48,636 nt of DNA from an uncultured bacterium (GCA_949744905.1 CATKCE010000074.1:1-48636), one strand, 5' to 3'; shown: positions 1 through 9,369, counted from the stretch's first letter. Numbers and translations: made by a program. The notes: generated by a model not told the origin, from the letters alone.

Positions 1-1
1 A

Positions 2-790
2 TACGCGGGCGGCAAACTTATAAAGACGCGCCTTTGCGAGCTTGACAGACTCGGCGGCTACGGATACTCGTGCGAGATGAGCGTAACGCCGGAAAAAGGG
101 TACGTAAAGAAAAAGTATTCTTTCGGCGATCTTTTGCGGATAATGGGAAGGCTAACCGCTTTTGACGGTTGTCCGTGGGATAAAGCGCAGACGCACGAAA
201 GCATACGTATCAATATGATAGAGGAAGCGTACGAGGCTGTGGACGCGATAAACTGCGGCGACGCGGACGCAATGACCGAGGAGCTGGGCGACGTTATGTT
301 GCAATCGGTGTTCCACTGCGATATGGGCGAACGGACCGGCGAATTCACTTTGGCAGACGTGATAGACGCGTTGTGCCGTAAACTCGTGGGGCGGCATACT
401 CACATATTCGGAGAGAACCGCGCTTCCGATGCCGGCGAGGCGTTGGGATTTTGGGAAGCGGCGAAGTCGGAAGAAAAAAGCTATGTTTCCACGGCGGACA
501 AGCTCGATCGCCTGCCCGAATGTTTTCCCGCGCTTCTTGCCGCCGAAAAGGTGTACAAAAAACTCTTAAAGGTGTGCGACAGGCCCGGCGACGAATGGTT
601 CGAGCTGGCGCGTAGCGGCGGCGTCGATGAAAAGGATATCGGTAAAAAACTGTTCGCCGCGGCGGCGGATGCGGCTGATAAAGGCGTGGACGCCGAGGTA
701 GCGCTGAGCTCGTTTATCGCAAACATAAAAAGAAATTTCGCAAAAGCCGAAGCGTCCGGCGACGTAAAGGACTTTTTGAAGGATCTATGA
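2..790 (+). CDS. mazG: MazG-type nucleoside triphosphate pyrophosphohydrolase, C-terminal part of a methylase-MazG fusion (5' partial)
   Basis: The reading frame is open from the first bases of the window, so the ATG at 77 offered by the ORF track is probably internal. The residues before it ('CELDRLGGYGYS') resemble the end of the tetrapyrrole-methylase domain that precedes MazG in YabN-type proteins ('..ELDRL..' then a short linker); this is from family knowledge. The MazG domain follows: 'CPWDKAQTH', then the EExxE...ExxD metal-binding pattern in 'EEAYEAVDA' and 'EELGDVML', and 'LVGRHTHIFGE'. MazG hydrolyses (d)NTPs to NMP and pyrophosphate, clearing aberrant nucleotides in the cytoplasm. 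The stop overlaps the start of the dihydrouridine synthase gene (ATGA). The upstream part of the gene lies outside the window. Confidence 0.9.
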   Translation, partial: YAGGKLIKTRLCELDRLGGYGYSCEMSVTPEKGYVKKKYSFGDLLRIMGRLTAFDGCPWDKAQTHESIRINMIEEAYEAVDAINCGDADAMTEELGDVMLQSVFHCDMGERTGEFTLADVIDALCRKLVGRHTHIFGENRASDAGEALGFWEAAKSEEKSYVSTADKLDRLPECFPALLAAEKVYKKLLKVCDRPGDEWFELARSGGVDEKDIGKKLFAAAADAADKGVDAEVALSSFIANIKRNFAKAEASGDVKDFLKDL

Positions 791-1716
791 AGATCGGCAA
801 TATAGTTTTCGCCGATCCGTTCGTGTCTCTCGCCCCGCTTGCCGGATACGGCGATACGGCGTTCAGGCGGTTGTGCCGCGAGTACGGCGCGTCGCTTACC
901 GTTACGGAAATGGTATCGGTAAAGGGACTTGTTTACGGCAACGAAAAAACCGCGACGCTTTTGACTACCGCGCCGTGCGAAAAGCCTTCTTGCGTTCAAT
1001 TGTTCGGTAGCGACCCCGAATTTTTCCGCAAGGCGCTTAGCATAGGAACTCTTGACGGTTTTGATATAATAGATATAAATATGGGTTGTCCGGTCCCCAA
1101 AGTTACGAAATGCGGCGAGGGGAGCGCTCTCATGAACGACCCCGGCAGAGCCGCGGATATCGTGCGGGCGTGTTGCGACAGTTCGGGCGGCAGGCCGGTC
1201 ACGGTAAAGCACCGCCTGGGCTTTGACGACGATAAAATAGTAGCTCCGGGATTTGCCGCGAAGATGCAGGAGGCGGGAGCTGCCGCTGTCACGGTGCACG
1301 GGCGCACCTCTCGGCAGGGATACGGCGGAGTCGCCGACTGGGACGCGATAGCGGAAGTGGCGGAAGCCGTGACGATACCGGTGATAGGCAACGGCGATAT
1401 AACAAGCATTGACGACGCCGTGCGCAAGATATCGAAGTACGGATGCGCCGGAGCAAGTATCGGGCGGGGAGCACTGGGCAGGCCGTATGTTTTTTCCGAC
1501 TCTCCCCGCGACAGAGTAAAGACTATACTGCGGCATATTAGATACGCGCTGTCGTATATGCCGGAAAGCGTGGCGGTGCGCACGATGCGAAAGCATATCT
1601 GCAAGTATCTTGCCGGAGTGCCGGGGACAAAGGAATTGCGTCTTAAAGTCAACGGCGTTGAGAGCGCGGACGAATTGATAGCAGGGATAAAGACTTTGGA
1701 GGAACCGTTATGCTGA
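787..1716 (+). CDS. dusB: tRNA-dihydrouridine synthase, DusB-like
   Basis: FMN-dependent enzyme that reduces uridine to dihydrouridine in the D-loop of tRNA. The TIM-barrel signatures are visible: 'SLAPLAGYGDTAFRRL' at the N-terminus (usual APMAGVTDxxFR), 'NMGCPVPKVTKCGEG' with the catalytic Cys, the FMN/phosphate-site 'VHGRTSRQGYGG.ADW', and 'IPVIGNGDI'. Its 309 residues match the usual Dus length. The start overlaps the mazG stop by four bases (ATGA), and its own end overlaps the next small membrane gene by seven bases, so the three are surely co-transcribed. The paralogue assignment (DusB rather than another Dus) rests on general resemblance only. Confidence 0.92.
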   Translation: MKIGNIVFADPFVSLAPLAGYGDTAFRRLCREYGASLTVTEMVSVKGLVYGNEKTATLLTTAPCEKPSCVQLFGSDPEFFRKALSIGTLDGFDIIDINMGCPVPKVTKCGEGSALMNDPGRAADIVRACCDSSGGRPVTVKHRLGFDDDKIVAPGFAAKMQEAGAAAVTVHGRTSRQGYGGVADWDAIAEVAEAVTIPVIGNGDITSIDDAVRKISKYGCAGASIGRGALGRPYVFSDSPRDRVKTILRHIRYALSYMPESVAVRTMRKHICKYLAGVPGTKELRLKVNGVESADELIAGIKTLEEPLC

Positions 1717-1916
1717 TATCGTCGGTTTGGACGGTTCTTGCGCCGATATTAGCCGCGCAGTATATCCTTACGGTGGCGGGCCTGATAGTTTTAAGCCGCC
1801 GCGACGTGCCCGTTAAAACTTACGTGCTGTGGAACGTTTTTATATTGCTTGTATTTTTTATAGGAAGCATAACGTTTCTTATATATAACAAAGTAAAGCC
1901 GCTACCAAAAAAATAG
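1710..1916 (+). CDS. small two-helix membrane protein, PLDc_N-like
   Basis: 68 residues with two hydrophobic helices (roughly residues 5-27 and 39-59) and a basic tail 'YNKVKPLPKK'. The pattern of a helix, a short basic loop, then a W-containing helix ending in 'GSITFLIYN' resembles the PLDc_N domain found in cardiolipin-synthase N-termini and in free-standing small membrane proteins; this is a weak resemblance. The start is preceded by a good ribosome binding site (GGAGG) inside the end of the dus gene, and the two genes overlap by seven bases. The downstream terminator stem uses the last codons of this gene. No function can be assigned. Confidence 0.7.
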   Translation: MLISSVWTVLAPILAAQYILTVAGLIVLSRRDVPVKTYVLWNVFILLVFFIGSITFLIYNKVKPLPKK

Positions 1917-1935
1917 ACGGAAGGCGGCTTTTTTA
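1895..1935 (+). terminator. rho-independent terminator of the mazG-dus operon
   Basis: The arms AAAGCCGC (1895-1902) and GCGGCTTT (from 1924) pair around a roughly 21-base loop and are followed by a T-rich run. The left arm lies inside the last codons of the small membrane gene. Confidence 0.75.
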
Positions 1936-1974
1936 TTATGTTGGAAAATACGCAAAATAGTTTTTGCACAGTGC

Positions 1975-2003
1975 TTGACAATAAAAAATTATTCTTTTAT
2001 ACT
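1975..2003 (+). promoter_or_regulatory. sigma-A-type promoter for the ABC exporter pair
   Basis: TTGACA at 1975-1980 and TATACT at 1998-2003 with an exact 17-base spacer. The leader that follows carries GGAGG at 2017-2021, 11 bases before the ATG at 2033. Confidence 0.85.
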
Positions 2004-2032
2004 TAGCTTAATATTCGGAGGAAACGCCTTTT

Positions 2033-3799
2033 ATGGTGATAAAAACGTTATCGCGCAGTATAAGGGAATATAAACTTCAATCCGCGCTTACGCCGCTTTT
2101 TATGGTGGGCGAAGTCGTATTGGAATGTTTTATCCCGCTTATAATGGCGCATCTTATAGACAGTATAGAGGCAAAAGCGATGACCCCGGTAGTGCGGTTC
2201 GGAGTCATACTTTTGGGTATGGCGGCGGTTTCGCTTTTGTGCGGGACTCTGTCGGGCAGGTTTGCCGCCCGCGCCGCTACCGGATTTGCCAGAAATCTGC
2301 GCCGCGACCTGTTTTACAAAGTGCAGGATCTTTCGTTCGGCAATATAGATAAATTTTCGTCGGCGGGACTTGTTACGCGCCTTACGACAGACGTCACCAA
2401 CGTACAAAACGCCTATATGATGCTCATACGCATGGCGGTGCGTTTTCCCATAATGCTTGTTACCGCGCTTGTCATGTCTTTTACCATACACGTAAAAATG
2501 ACGCTAATATTTTTATGTATAGCGCCTGTGCTTGCCGCGGGGCTGGCGTTGCTTATTTGGAAAGTTTATCCCATGTTCGATAAAGTGTTCAAAAAGTACG
2601 ACGAACTCAACGATTCGGTGCAGGAGAACATTAAAGGCATGCGCGTAGTAAAAACTTACGTGCGGGAGGAACACGAGAAAAAGAAATTCGAGCGAAGCGC
2701 CGAGGAGATACGTAAAACTTTTACCAAAGCCGAACGCATAATCGCGCTCGACAATCCGCTTTTATGGTTCTGCGTTTTTACCGCTATGCTTCTTATAAGC
2801 ACTCTCGGGGCGGTCATAGTCGTAAGATCGTTCGGCGGATATGCGGGCGACACTCCGGTTTGGGGAGAGCTCAGTACCGGCGACATAGCCAGTCTGTTTA
2901 CTTACATAGGTCAGATATTTTCTTCGCTCATGATGCTTGCGATGGTGCTGGTCATGATAATAATGGCTACGGCGTCCGCCCGGCGTATAGCCGAAGTCTT
3001 AAACGAACAAGTGGAAATAACGTCGCCGGAAAACGCCGTTACCGAAGTCGAAAACGGCGACGTGGATTTTTGCGGAGTGGACTTCAAGTATTCCGCATCC
3101 GCCGAAACCGACGCCCTCAGCGGGATTGAACTGCATATAAAAAGCGGCGAAACGGTGGGGATAATAGGCGGCACCGGCAGCGGCAAATCGTCGCTCGTGC
3201 AAATGATACCCCGACTTTACGACGCGCATAAAGGGCAGGTGAAAGTGGGCGGCAGAGACGTAAAAGAGTACGACTTGCGGGCGTTGCGCGACAGCGTTGC
3301 AATGGTCTTGCAGAAAAATCTGCTGTTTTCCGGCACGGTGGCGGAAAATTTAAGATGGGGCGACAAAAACGCGACCGACGAACAGATAAAAGAAGCGGCG
3401 TCTCTTGCTTGCGCCGACGAGTTTGTTAGCGCGTTTCCCGATAAATACGATACTTACATAGAGCAGGGCGGCTCCAACGTTTCCGGCGGGCAGAAGCAGC
3501 GCCTTACCATAGCGAGGGCTCTTTTGAAAAAGCCCAGAATACTTATCCTGGACGATTCGACCAGCGCGGTGGATACGCGCACCGACGCGCTTATACGCAA
3601 GGCTTTCCGAGAAAAAATTCCCGGGACCACCAAAATAATAATAGCTCAGCGCATTGCGTCGGTACAGGAAGCCGACCGCATAGTTGTGATGGATAACGGG
3701 CGCATTGACGCCGTTGGGACCCACGACGAGCTGATCGCGTCTAACGCCATATACCGCGAAGTATACGATTCGCAAAACCGCGACGGAGGTGAGGAATAA
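2033..3799 (+). CDS. ABC exporter half-transporter, degenerate-site subunit of a heterodimer
   Basis: 588 residues: an N-terminal six-helix ABC type I exporter membrane domain (about 1-310) and a nucleotide-binding domain (about 340-580). Walker A 'GGTGSGKSS' and signature 'VSGGQKQR' are canonical, but Walker B reads 'ILILDDSTSAVD', with Asp where the catalytic Glu normally sits, and the H-loop reads 'IIAQRIAS', with Gln for the switch His. This is the textbook pattern of the degenerate subunit of heterodimeric exporters such as TM287/288 and BmrC/BmrD (family knowledge). The next gene starts on the last base of this stop codon (TAATG) and supplies the complementary pattern. The substrate (drug, lipid or peptide) cannot be told from sequence. 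Confidence 0.93.
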   Translation: MVIKTLSRSIREYKLQSALTPLFMVGEVVLECFIPLIMAHLIDSIEAKAMTPVVRFGVILLGMAAVSLLCGTLSGRFAARAATGFARNLRRDLFYKVQDLSFGNIDKFSSAGLVTRLTTDVTNVQNAYMMLIRMAVRFPIMLVTALVMSFTIHVKMTLIFLCIAPVLAAGLALLIWKVYPMFDKVFKKYDELNDSVQENIKGMRVVKTYVREEHEKKKFERSAEEIRKTFTKAERIIALDNPLLWFCVFTAMLLISTLGAVIVVRSFGGYAGDTPVWGELSTGDIASLFTYIGQIFSSLMMLAMVLVMIIMATASARRIAEVLNEQVEITSPENAVTEVENGDVDFCGVDFKYSASAETDALSGIELHIKSGETVGIIGGTGSGKSSLVQMIPRLYDAHKGQVKVGGRDVKEYDLRALRDSVAMVLQKNLLFSGTVAENLRWGDKNATDEQIKEAASLACADEFVSAFPDKYDTYIEQGGSNVSGGQKQRLTIARALLKKPRILILDDSTSAVDTRTDALIRKAFREKIPGTTKIIIAQRIASVQEADRIVVMDNGRIDAVGTHDELIASNAIYREVYDSQNRDGGEE

Positions 3800-5712
3800 T
3801 GCCGCGCAAAGAAGCGCAACAGGATAAGCCGCATGTGCTCGGCAGATTGCTGAGATATCTGTTCGCGCATTACAAGGGAAAACTTATCGTCGTATTGATA
3901 TGTATTTTGGTCGCGTCGGCGATACACGTCTCGGCATCGGTGTTTTTACAGATAATAATAGACGATTGCATAACGCCTGCGCTTAAAGCCGGACTTACGG
4001 CGGGCGACATGTTGCCCGGACTGCTTAAAATAGCGGGGATCATGGGCGGAGCGTTTGCGGTGGCTGTAATAGCGGTGTTTGTGCACACTCAGCTTATGGC
4101 GATAGTTGCGCACAGGTTTTTAAAGCAGATACGCGAAGACATGTTCAACAATATGCAGTCTCTGCCGATAAAATATTTCGATACGCATAAACACGGCGAC
4201 ATAATGAGCTGTTACACCAACGACGTTGACGCTATACTTCAACTTGCGACCCAGTGCATACCCGCCATAGTCTGCGCTGCGATAATGATAATCGCATTTT
4301 TGTGCGTAATGCTTTATTACAGCGTCTGGCTCACTTTAATAGTGCTCGGCTCGTCGGTCATAATGGTTTTAGTGACGCGGTTCGTGGGCGGCAAAAGCTC
4401 GCGCAATTTCATCCGCCAGCAAAAAGCCATTGCCAAGACCGAAGGCTATATAGAAGAAATGATGAACGGTCAAAAAGTCGTAAAAGTATTTTGCCACGAA
4501 AGCGAGGCGGCGCGCGACTTCGATAAACTTAACGACGAACTTTTCGATTGCGCGGACAAAGCCAACGGTTTTGCAAATATCCTGGGTCCCATTATGGGCA
4601 ATATAGGTAATCTTTTGTACGTGGTGCTCGCGTTTGCCGGAGGCGCCATGATGCTCGGCAACGTATTTAATGTCAGCGTTTTTGGCGTAAAGCCTTTGGA
4701 AGTCGGCATGATAGTATCGTTCCTCGCCATGAGCCGTTCTTTTTCCAATAACGTAATGCAAATGGCTCAAACCGTAAATTCGGTAGTTCAGGCGAGCGCG
4801 GGCGCGGGCAGAGTGTTCGCGTTGCTTGACGAAAGACCCGAGCCCGACAAAGGATACGTCACTCTTGTACACGCGACCGAGGACGAAAACGGCAACCTTA
4901 CCGAGTCCGAGGAGCGCACGGGCAGATGGGCGTGGCGTCATCCGCATTCCGCGGACGGAAGCGTTACTTACACCGAGGTGAAAGGGCGTATAACGCTCGA
5001 TAACGTGGATTTTGCCTACGAGCCGGAAAAACCCGTGTTGCACGGAGTAAGCGTGTTTGCCGAGCCGGGGCAAAGAGTGGCTTTCGTGGGGTCTACCGGA
5101 GCGGGCAAGACCACCGTTACGAATCTTATAAACCGCTTTTACGATATTGCCGACGGTAAAATCCGATACGACGGAATAAATATAAACAAGATAAGAAAGA
5201 GCGACCTTAGGCGTTCGCTGGGCATGGTGTTGCAGGATACCAATCTGTTTACCGGTACAGTGCGCGAAAATATCCGTTACGGCAGACTCGACGCCACCGA
5301 CGCCGAAGTCGAAGCAGCGGCGCGGCTTGCCGGAGCGCACGACTTTATTTCGCATTTGCCGTCGGGCTACGATACGGTGCTCAAATCCGACGGCGCGAAT
5401 CTTTCGCAGGGTCAACGCCAGCTTTTGAGCATAGCGCGCGCCGCCGTAGCCGATACTCCCGTTATGATCATGGACGAGGCGACCAGCAGTATAGACACGC
5501 GTACGGAAGCCATAGTTCAGGAAGGTTGCAACCGCCTTATGCAGGGACGCACGGTGTTTATAATAGCGCACCGGCTTTCCACGGTGCGTTCGGCGGATGT
5601 GATAATGGTATTGGAGCACGGCAGGATAATCGAGAGGGGCAACCACGAAAAACTTATAGCCGAAAAGGGAAAATACTACCAGCTTTATACCGGCGCGTTC
5701 GAGCTTGACTGA
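3799..5712 (+). CDS. ABC exporter half-transporter, catalytic subunit of a heterodimer
   Basis: 637 residues with a six-helix membrane domain (about 1-330) and a C-terminal nucleotide-binding domain. Walker A is 'GSTGAGKTT', Walker B 'VMIMDEATSSID' with the catalytic Glu, and the H-loop His is present in 'IIAHRLSTV'; the signature is the altered 'LSQGQRQL'. Together with the preceding gene this gives one full and one degenerate ATP site. A hydrophilic insert of about 45 residues between the membrane domain and the first beta-strand of the ATPase ('HATEDENGNL...') makes it longer than its partner. It overlaps the partner's stop by one base, so translation is coupled. A bidirectional terminator follows. 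Confidence 0.93.
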   Translation: MPRKEAQQDKPHVLGRLLRYLFAHYKGKLIVVLICILVASAIHVSASVFLQIIIDDCITPALKAGLTAGDMLPGLLKIAGIMGGAFAVAVIAVFVHTQLMAIVAHRFLKQIREDMFNNMQSLPIKYFDTHKHGDIMSCYTNDVDAILQLATQCIPAIVCAAIMIIAFLCVMLYYSVWLTLIVLGSSVIMVLVTRFVGGKSSRNFIRQQKAIAKTEGYIEEMMNGQKVVKVFCHESEAARDFDKLNDELFDCADKANGFANILGPIMGNIGNLLYVVLAFAGGAMMLGNVFNVSVFGVKPLEVGMIVSFLAMSRSFSNNVMQMAQTVNSVVQASAGAGRVFALLDERPEPDKGYVTLVHATEDENGNLTESEERTGRWAWRHPHSADGSVTYTEVKGRITLDNVDFAYEPEKPVLHGVSVFAEPGQRVAFVGSTGAGKTTVTNLINRFYDIADGKIRYDGININKIRKSDLRRSLGMVLQDTNLFTGTVRENIRYGRLDATDAEVEAAARLAGAHDFISHLPSGYDTVLKSDGANLSQGQRQLLSIARAAVADTPVMIMDEATSSIDTRTEAIVQEGCNRLMQGRTVFIIAHRLSTVRSADVIMVLEHGRIIERGNHEKLIAEKGKYYQLYTGAFELD

Positions 5713-5745
5713 CGCGGCGATATCCCGATAAAATTTTGATAAAAT

Positions 5746-5783
5746 AAAAAGCGCGGTACCGTGTTGCGGTTAACGCGCTTTTT
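5746..5783. terminator. bidirectional terminator between convergent ABC operons
   Basis: AAAAAGCGCG (5746-5755) and CGCGCTTTTT (5774-5783) are perfect reverse complements around an 18-base loop. The A-run on one side and T-run on the other let it stop transcription from both strands. Confidence 0.85.
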
Positions 5784-5801
5784 GCGTATCGGAAACTTTT
5801 G

Positions 5802-7568
5802 TCAGCTGAACTGGCTGTTATACAGTTCGGAGTAAAATCCGCCGCGCTTTAACAGTTCGGCGTGCGTGCCCTGTTCTATCACGTTGCCGTCGCGCATCAC
5901 GAGTATCATGTCGGCGTCTACTATGGTGGAAAGCCTGTGGGCTATCACAAAACTGGTGCGCCCTTTCATCATGGCGGCAAACGCCGATTGTATCTTCTGC
6001 TCGGTGCGTGTATCGATATTACTGGTGGCTTCGTCGAGTATCAGCATGGGCGGCTGGGTGAGCATTATGCGCGCGATACACAACAATTGTTTTTCGCCTT
6101 GGCTTATAGAACTGCCCTCGTCGTCTATGACGGTGTCGTAACCGTTTTCCAGCTTTTCTATAAACGAGTGGATGTGCGCTCGTTTAGCCGCGTCGATTAT
6201 TTCTTCGCGGGATGCGTCGGGCTTGCCGTAGGCTATATTTTCGGCGACGGTGCCGCGGAATATCCAGCTCTCCTGCAATACCATTCCGTATGCGCTGCGA
6301 AGCGACGCCCGGGTTATTTCTGTGACGGGAGTGTTTGATAACAGTATCCTGCCGTTTTGCGGGTCGTAAAACCGCATCAGTAAGTTTATAAGAGTAGTCT
6401 TGCCGCAACCGGTGGGGCCCACTATGGCGACGCGCTTACCCGGCAGCACGGATAAGTTTAAGTCGCGTATCAGCGGGCGGGAGGGGTCGTAAGCAAAATC
6501 CACCTGCTCTATTTCGAGACTGCCGTCGCAGTAAGTCAGGTCCGGCAATCCGTCGTCGCACGGTTCCTCTTTTTCTTCCAGCAGTTCTTTTACTCTGCCT
6601 GCGGCGGCGGACGCGGTTTGAAGTTCGGTCACTACGCCGGTTATCTCGTTAAAAGGTTTTGTATACTGGTTGGCGTACGATAAAAAGCAACTTAACATTC
6701 CCACCGTAAACGCGGAGTCTCCGCCGTCTATCACCATGAGAGCTCCCACGACGGCTACCGCCGCGTACACTATGCCGTTTACGAAACGCGTTCCGGGGTT
6801 TGTCAGCGCGCTGTAAAACATGGCTTTTATTCCCACTTTTCTAAGTTCTTCGTTGACTTCGTCGAATTCCTTTTCCGCCTGTTTTTCGCGGTTGAAAGCT
6901 TTTATCACTTTTACTCCGCTAAGCGCCTCTTCGCTCAGTCCGCTTAACGTTCCCCGCATGGTCTGTTGCCGACGGAACATATTGTGGGTGGCTCTTGCGA
7001 TAAAATACGCCACGCATATCGAGACGGGAGTGATCAGTACGACGACCAAAGTCACGGTCACGTTGCGCTGTATCATAAATATTATGGTGCCTATTATCGT
7101 TACCACGCCGGTGAACAACTGCGTAAAGCCCTGGATAAGGCCGTCGGAAATAAGATCGGTGTCGTTGACCACGCGCGACAAAAGGTCGCCGTGCGATTTG
7201 GTGTCTACGTATGACAGCGGCACTCTGTTCAGTTTGTTGAACGCCGCGCATCTTAGGTCGCGCACGGTGTTCATCGCCGCTTTGTTGGTGCACAGCGACG
7301 CCAGCCACTGGAATATCATTACAGCCGCAATTAGCCCCATTAGTATAAAGGCGTAAAACATTATCTTTTCGAAGTTCACGTTGTTTTCGCCTAATATATA
7401 GTCTATCGCTTTGCCCACCACTACGGGTGCAAATAAAGTCGCGGTTATTTGCACCGCGCTGAAAATTAGAGCGACGACTATAAGCGGCATGTAACGGTGC
7501 ATGTATCTCATTACGAGGCGTATAGCGCCTTTTTGGACCGCGGGTTTTTCGCTTTTACTGTTTTTCAT
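5802..7568 (-). CDS. ABC exporter half-transporter, catalytic subunit of a second heterodimer
   Basis: 588 residues: membrane domain about 20-330, ATPase about 350-585. Walker A 'GPTGCGKTT', Walker B 'MLILDEATSNID' with the catalytic Glu, H-loop 'FVIAHRLSTI' with His, and a non-canonical signature 'ISQGEKQL'. This is the active-site-bearing half of an asymmetric exporter. Its start lies inside the end of the upstream partner (14-base overlap), so the two are one transcription and translation unit. The pair faces another ABC exporter pair of the same design across a shared terminator. Substrate unknown. Confidence 0.93.
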   Translation of the reverse strand: MKNSKSEKPAVQKGAIRLVMRYMHRYMPLIVVALIFSAVQITATLFAPVVVGKAIDYILGENNVNFEKIMFYAFILMGLIAAVMIFQWLASLCTNKAAMNTVRDLRCAAFNKLNRVPLSYVDTKSHGDLLSRVVNDTDLISDGLIQGFTQLFTGVVTIIGTIIFMIQRNVTVTLVVVLITPVSICVAYFIARATHNMFRRQQTMRGTLSGLSEEALSGVKVIKAFNREKQAEKEFDEVNEELRKVGIKAMFYSALTNPGTRFVNGIVYAAVAVVGALMVIDGGDSAFTVGMLSCFLSYANQYTKPFNEITGVVTELQTASAAAGRVKELLEEKEEPCDDGLPDLTYCDGSLEIEQVDFAYDPSRPLIRDLNLSVLPGKRVAIVGPTGCGKTTLINLLMRFYDPQNGRILLSNTPVTEITRASLRSAYGMVLQESWIFRGTVAENIAYGKPDASREEIIDAAKRAHIHSFIEKLENGYDTVIDDEGSSISQGEKQLLCIARIMLTQPPMLILDEATSNIDTRTEQKIQSAFAAMMKGRTSFVIAHRLSTIVDADMILVMRDGNVIEQGTHAELLKRGGFYSELYNSQFS

Positions 7569-9309
7569 TGCGCGCGCCTCCTTTATTATCGTCCGATTTG
7601 GTTTGGCTCAGGCATATCTCGCGGTATACTTCGCACGAATCAAGCAGTTGTTCGTGGGAGCCGTAGCCTGCGGCTTCGCCGTCTTCCAAGACGAGTATCT
7701 TATCGGCGTGCGACAGTGAAAACGCGCGTTGGCTTATAAGCACTATCGCGGGGCGGAAGGGCAACGCTTCCAACGCGTGCCGCATTTTGGATTCGGTCGC
7801 GTAATCGAGAGCGCTGGACGAGTCGTCTAAAATAAGTATTTCGGGCCTGCCTGCAAGCGCTCGCGCCACAGTGAGCCGCTGGCGTTGTCCGCCGGAAAAA
7901 TTCCGTCCGCCGCGGCTGACGGGACTGTCTAGTCCGTCGGGGAGTTTTTGAACAAAATCGTAAGCCTGCGCCGCCTTTAACGCGTCTATGAGTTCTTCGT
8001 CGGTAGCGTCGGGGTTGCCGTACATCAAATTTTCGCGCAAAGTGCCCGAAAACAGCACCGCTTTTTGCGGCACAAGGCCTATCTTTCCGCGCAGGTCGGC
8101 AAACGGATATTCTTTTATGTTTACTCCGTCTATATATATTCCGCCCGAGTTTACGTCGTAAAACCTCGGGATAAGATTTGCCACGGTGGATTTGCCGCTG
8201 CCGGTAGAACCTATTATGCCCAGAGTCTGACCGCAGTCGATATCGAAGTTAATGTTTTTTAACGCTTCTCTGCCGCCTTCGTAATATGAAAAGTCGACGT
8301 CTCGGAAGGAGAGTTTACTCTGCCCTTTTACCGGCTCGGGACACGACTCGGCATCGTCGCGTATTTTGGTGCGCGTGTCGAACACTTCGTTTATGCGTCC
8401 CGCAGACGCCGCCGCTTTGGTAAACGTCACAGCGAGATTTGCGGTAACTACCAGCGCCAGCAGTATCTGCGACAGATAATTTACGAGAGCTATTATATCG
8501 CCTTGTTCGAGAGAGCCGAAAAACACTTTTTTGCCGCCGAAATACAGCACCGCTATAATAGCGAAATTTATCACGGCGTAAGTGAGAGGATTGAGCAGAG
8601 CCGACAGAGCGGTGGCTTTCACGTTTTTGCGTTTTAACGAATCGGCAGACTCGTAAAAGTCGTTTTGTTCGTTTTGTTGGTTGGAAAACGCGCGCACTAC
8701 TCTCGCGCCCGAAAGCGTTTCGCGCGTGAGAAGCGAAATATCGTCGAGATTATTTTGTATCTTGCGGTAATAGGGCGCGGTACGAGACATTACAAGCCAC
8801 AGGATAAAGCTGACGACTACCGCCGTTATAAGAAAGATAACGCTTACCGACGGACTTATCGATACGGCCATGACGAGAGAGCCTATGACCAGAAAAGGCG
8901 CGCGCAGTACGAGCCGGATGAACATCGCAACGCCCACCTGGGTTTGTATCGTGTCGGAATTTATGCGCGTAAGCAGTCCCGCCGAGCCGAATTTATCGGT
9001 TTCGGAAAGCGACAACGTGTTTATGTGCCGGTACAGAGAGCCGCGTAAATTTGTCCCGAAGCCCTGACTTGCCCGCGCCGCCATGTACTGGGCGGAGACG
9101 GCGAATATCAGACCCGTGACGCCGAGGGCAAGCATAACGCCGCCCATCTTCCATACGTACGCCGCGTCGTTGCCGTTTATGCCTTTGTTGATTATATCGG
9201 CTACGACAAGCGGTATTATAAGTTCGTTTACCGCTTCCAACAGCTTGAAAAGCATACCGAGCACGGACACCGCGCGGTAGCCTTTGAGATATAAGAGAAG
9301 TTTTTTCAT
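7555..9309 (-). CDS. ABC exporter half-transporter, degenerate-site subunit of a second heterodimer
   Basis: The ORF track begins at 9369, but the start at 9309 ('MKKLLLYLKGY') is preferred: it has GGAG ten bases upstream, and the track start would sit inside the promoter -35. The resulting 584-residue protein has a membrane domain (about 1-310) and an ATPase domain. Walker A 'GSTGSGKST' and signature 'FSGGQRQR' are canonical, whereas Walker B is 'ILILDDSSSALD' (Asp for catalytic Glu) and the H-loop is 'VLISQRAFS' (Gln for His). It is therefore the degenerate partner of the 5802-7568 product. In both ABC operons of this window the degenerate subunit is encoded first. Confidence 0.92.
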   Translation of the reverse strand: MKKLLLYLKGYRAVSVLGMLFKLLEAVNELIIPLVVADIINKGINGNDAAYVWKMGGVMLALGVTGLIFAVSAQYMAARASQGFGTNLRGSLYRHINTLSLSETDKFGSAGLLTRINSDTIQTQVGVAMFIRLVLRAPFLVIGSLVMAVSISPSVSVIFLITAVVVSFILWLVMSRTAPYYRKIQNNLDDISLLTRETLSGARVVRAFSNQQNEQNDFYESADSLKRKNVKATALSALLNPLTYAVINFAIIAVLYFGGKKVFFGSLEQGDIIALVNYLSQILLALVVTANLAVTFTKAAASAGRINEVFDTRTKIRDDAESCPEPVKGQSKLSFRDVDFSYYEGGREALKNINFDIDCGQTLGIIGSTGSGKSTVANLIPRFYDVNSGGIYIDGVNIKEYPFADLRGKIGLVPQKAVLFSGTLRENLMYGNPDATDEELIDALKAAQAYDFVQKLPDGLDSPVSRGGRNFSGGQRQRLTVARALAGRPEILILDDSSSALDYATESKMRHALEALPFRPAIVLISQRAFSLSHADKILVLEDGEAAGYGSHEQLLDSCEVYREICLSQTKSDDNKGGARNEKQ

Positions 9310-9340
9310 GGCGAAAATTCTCCGAGTGTGTATTGTCGGT

Positions 9341-9369
9341 ATTTTACCACAATATTTCCGCTTTGTCAT
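9341..9369 (-). promoter_or_regulatory. promoter of the minus-strand ABC exporter pair
   Basis: Read on the minus strand: ATGACA (9369-9364), a 17-base spacer, TAAAAT (9346-9341). Each box differs from consensus at one base. The transcription start would fall about 25 bases before the chosen ATG at 9309. Confidence 0.7.

Noticed and set aside
481-1596. 371-residue minus-strand ORF
   Set aside because: Opposite mazG and dus; no motif and biased composition.
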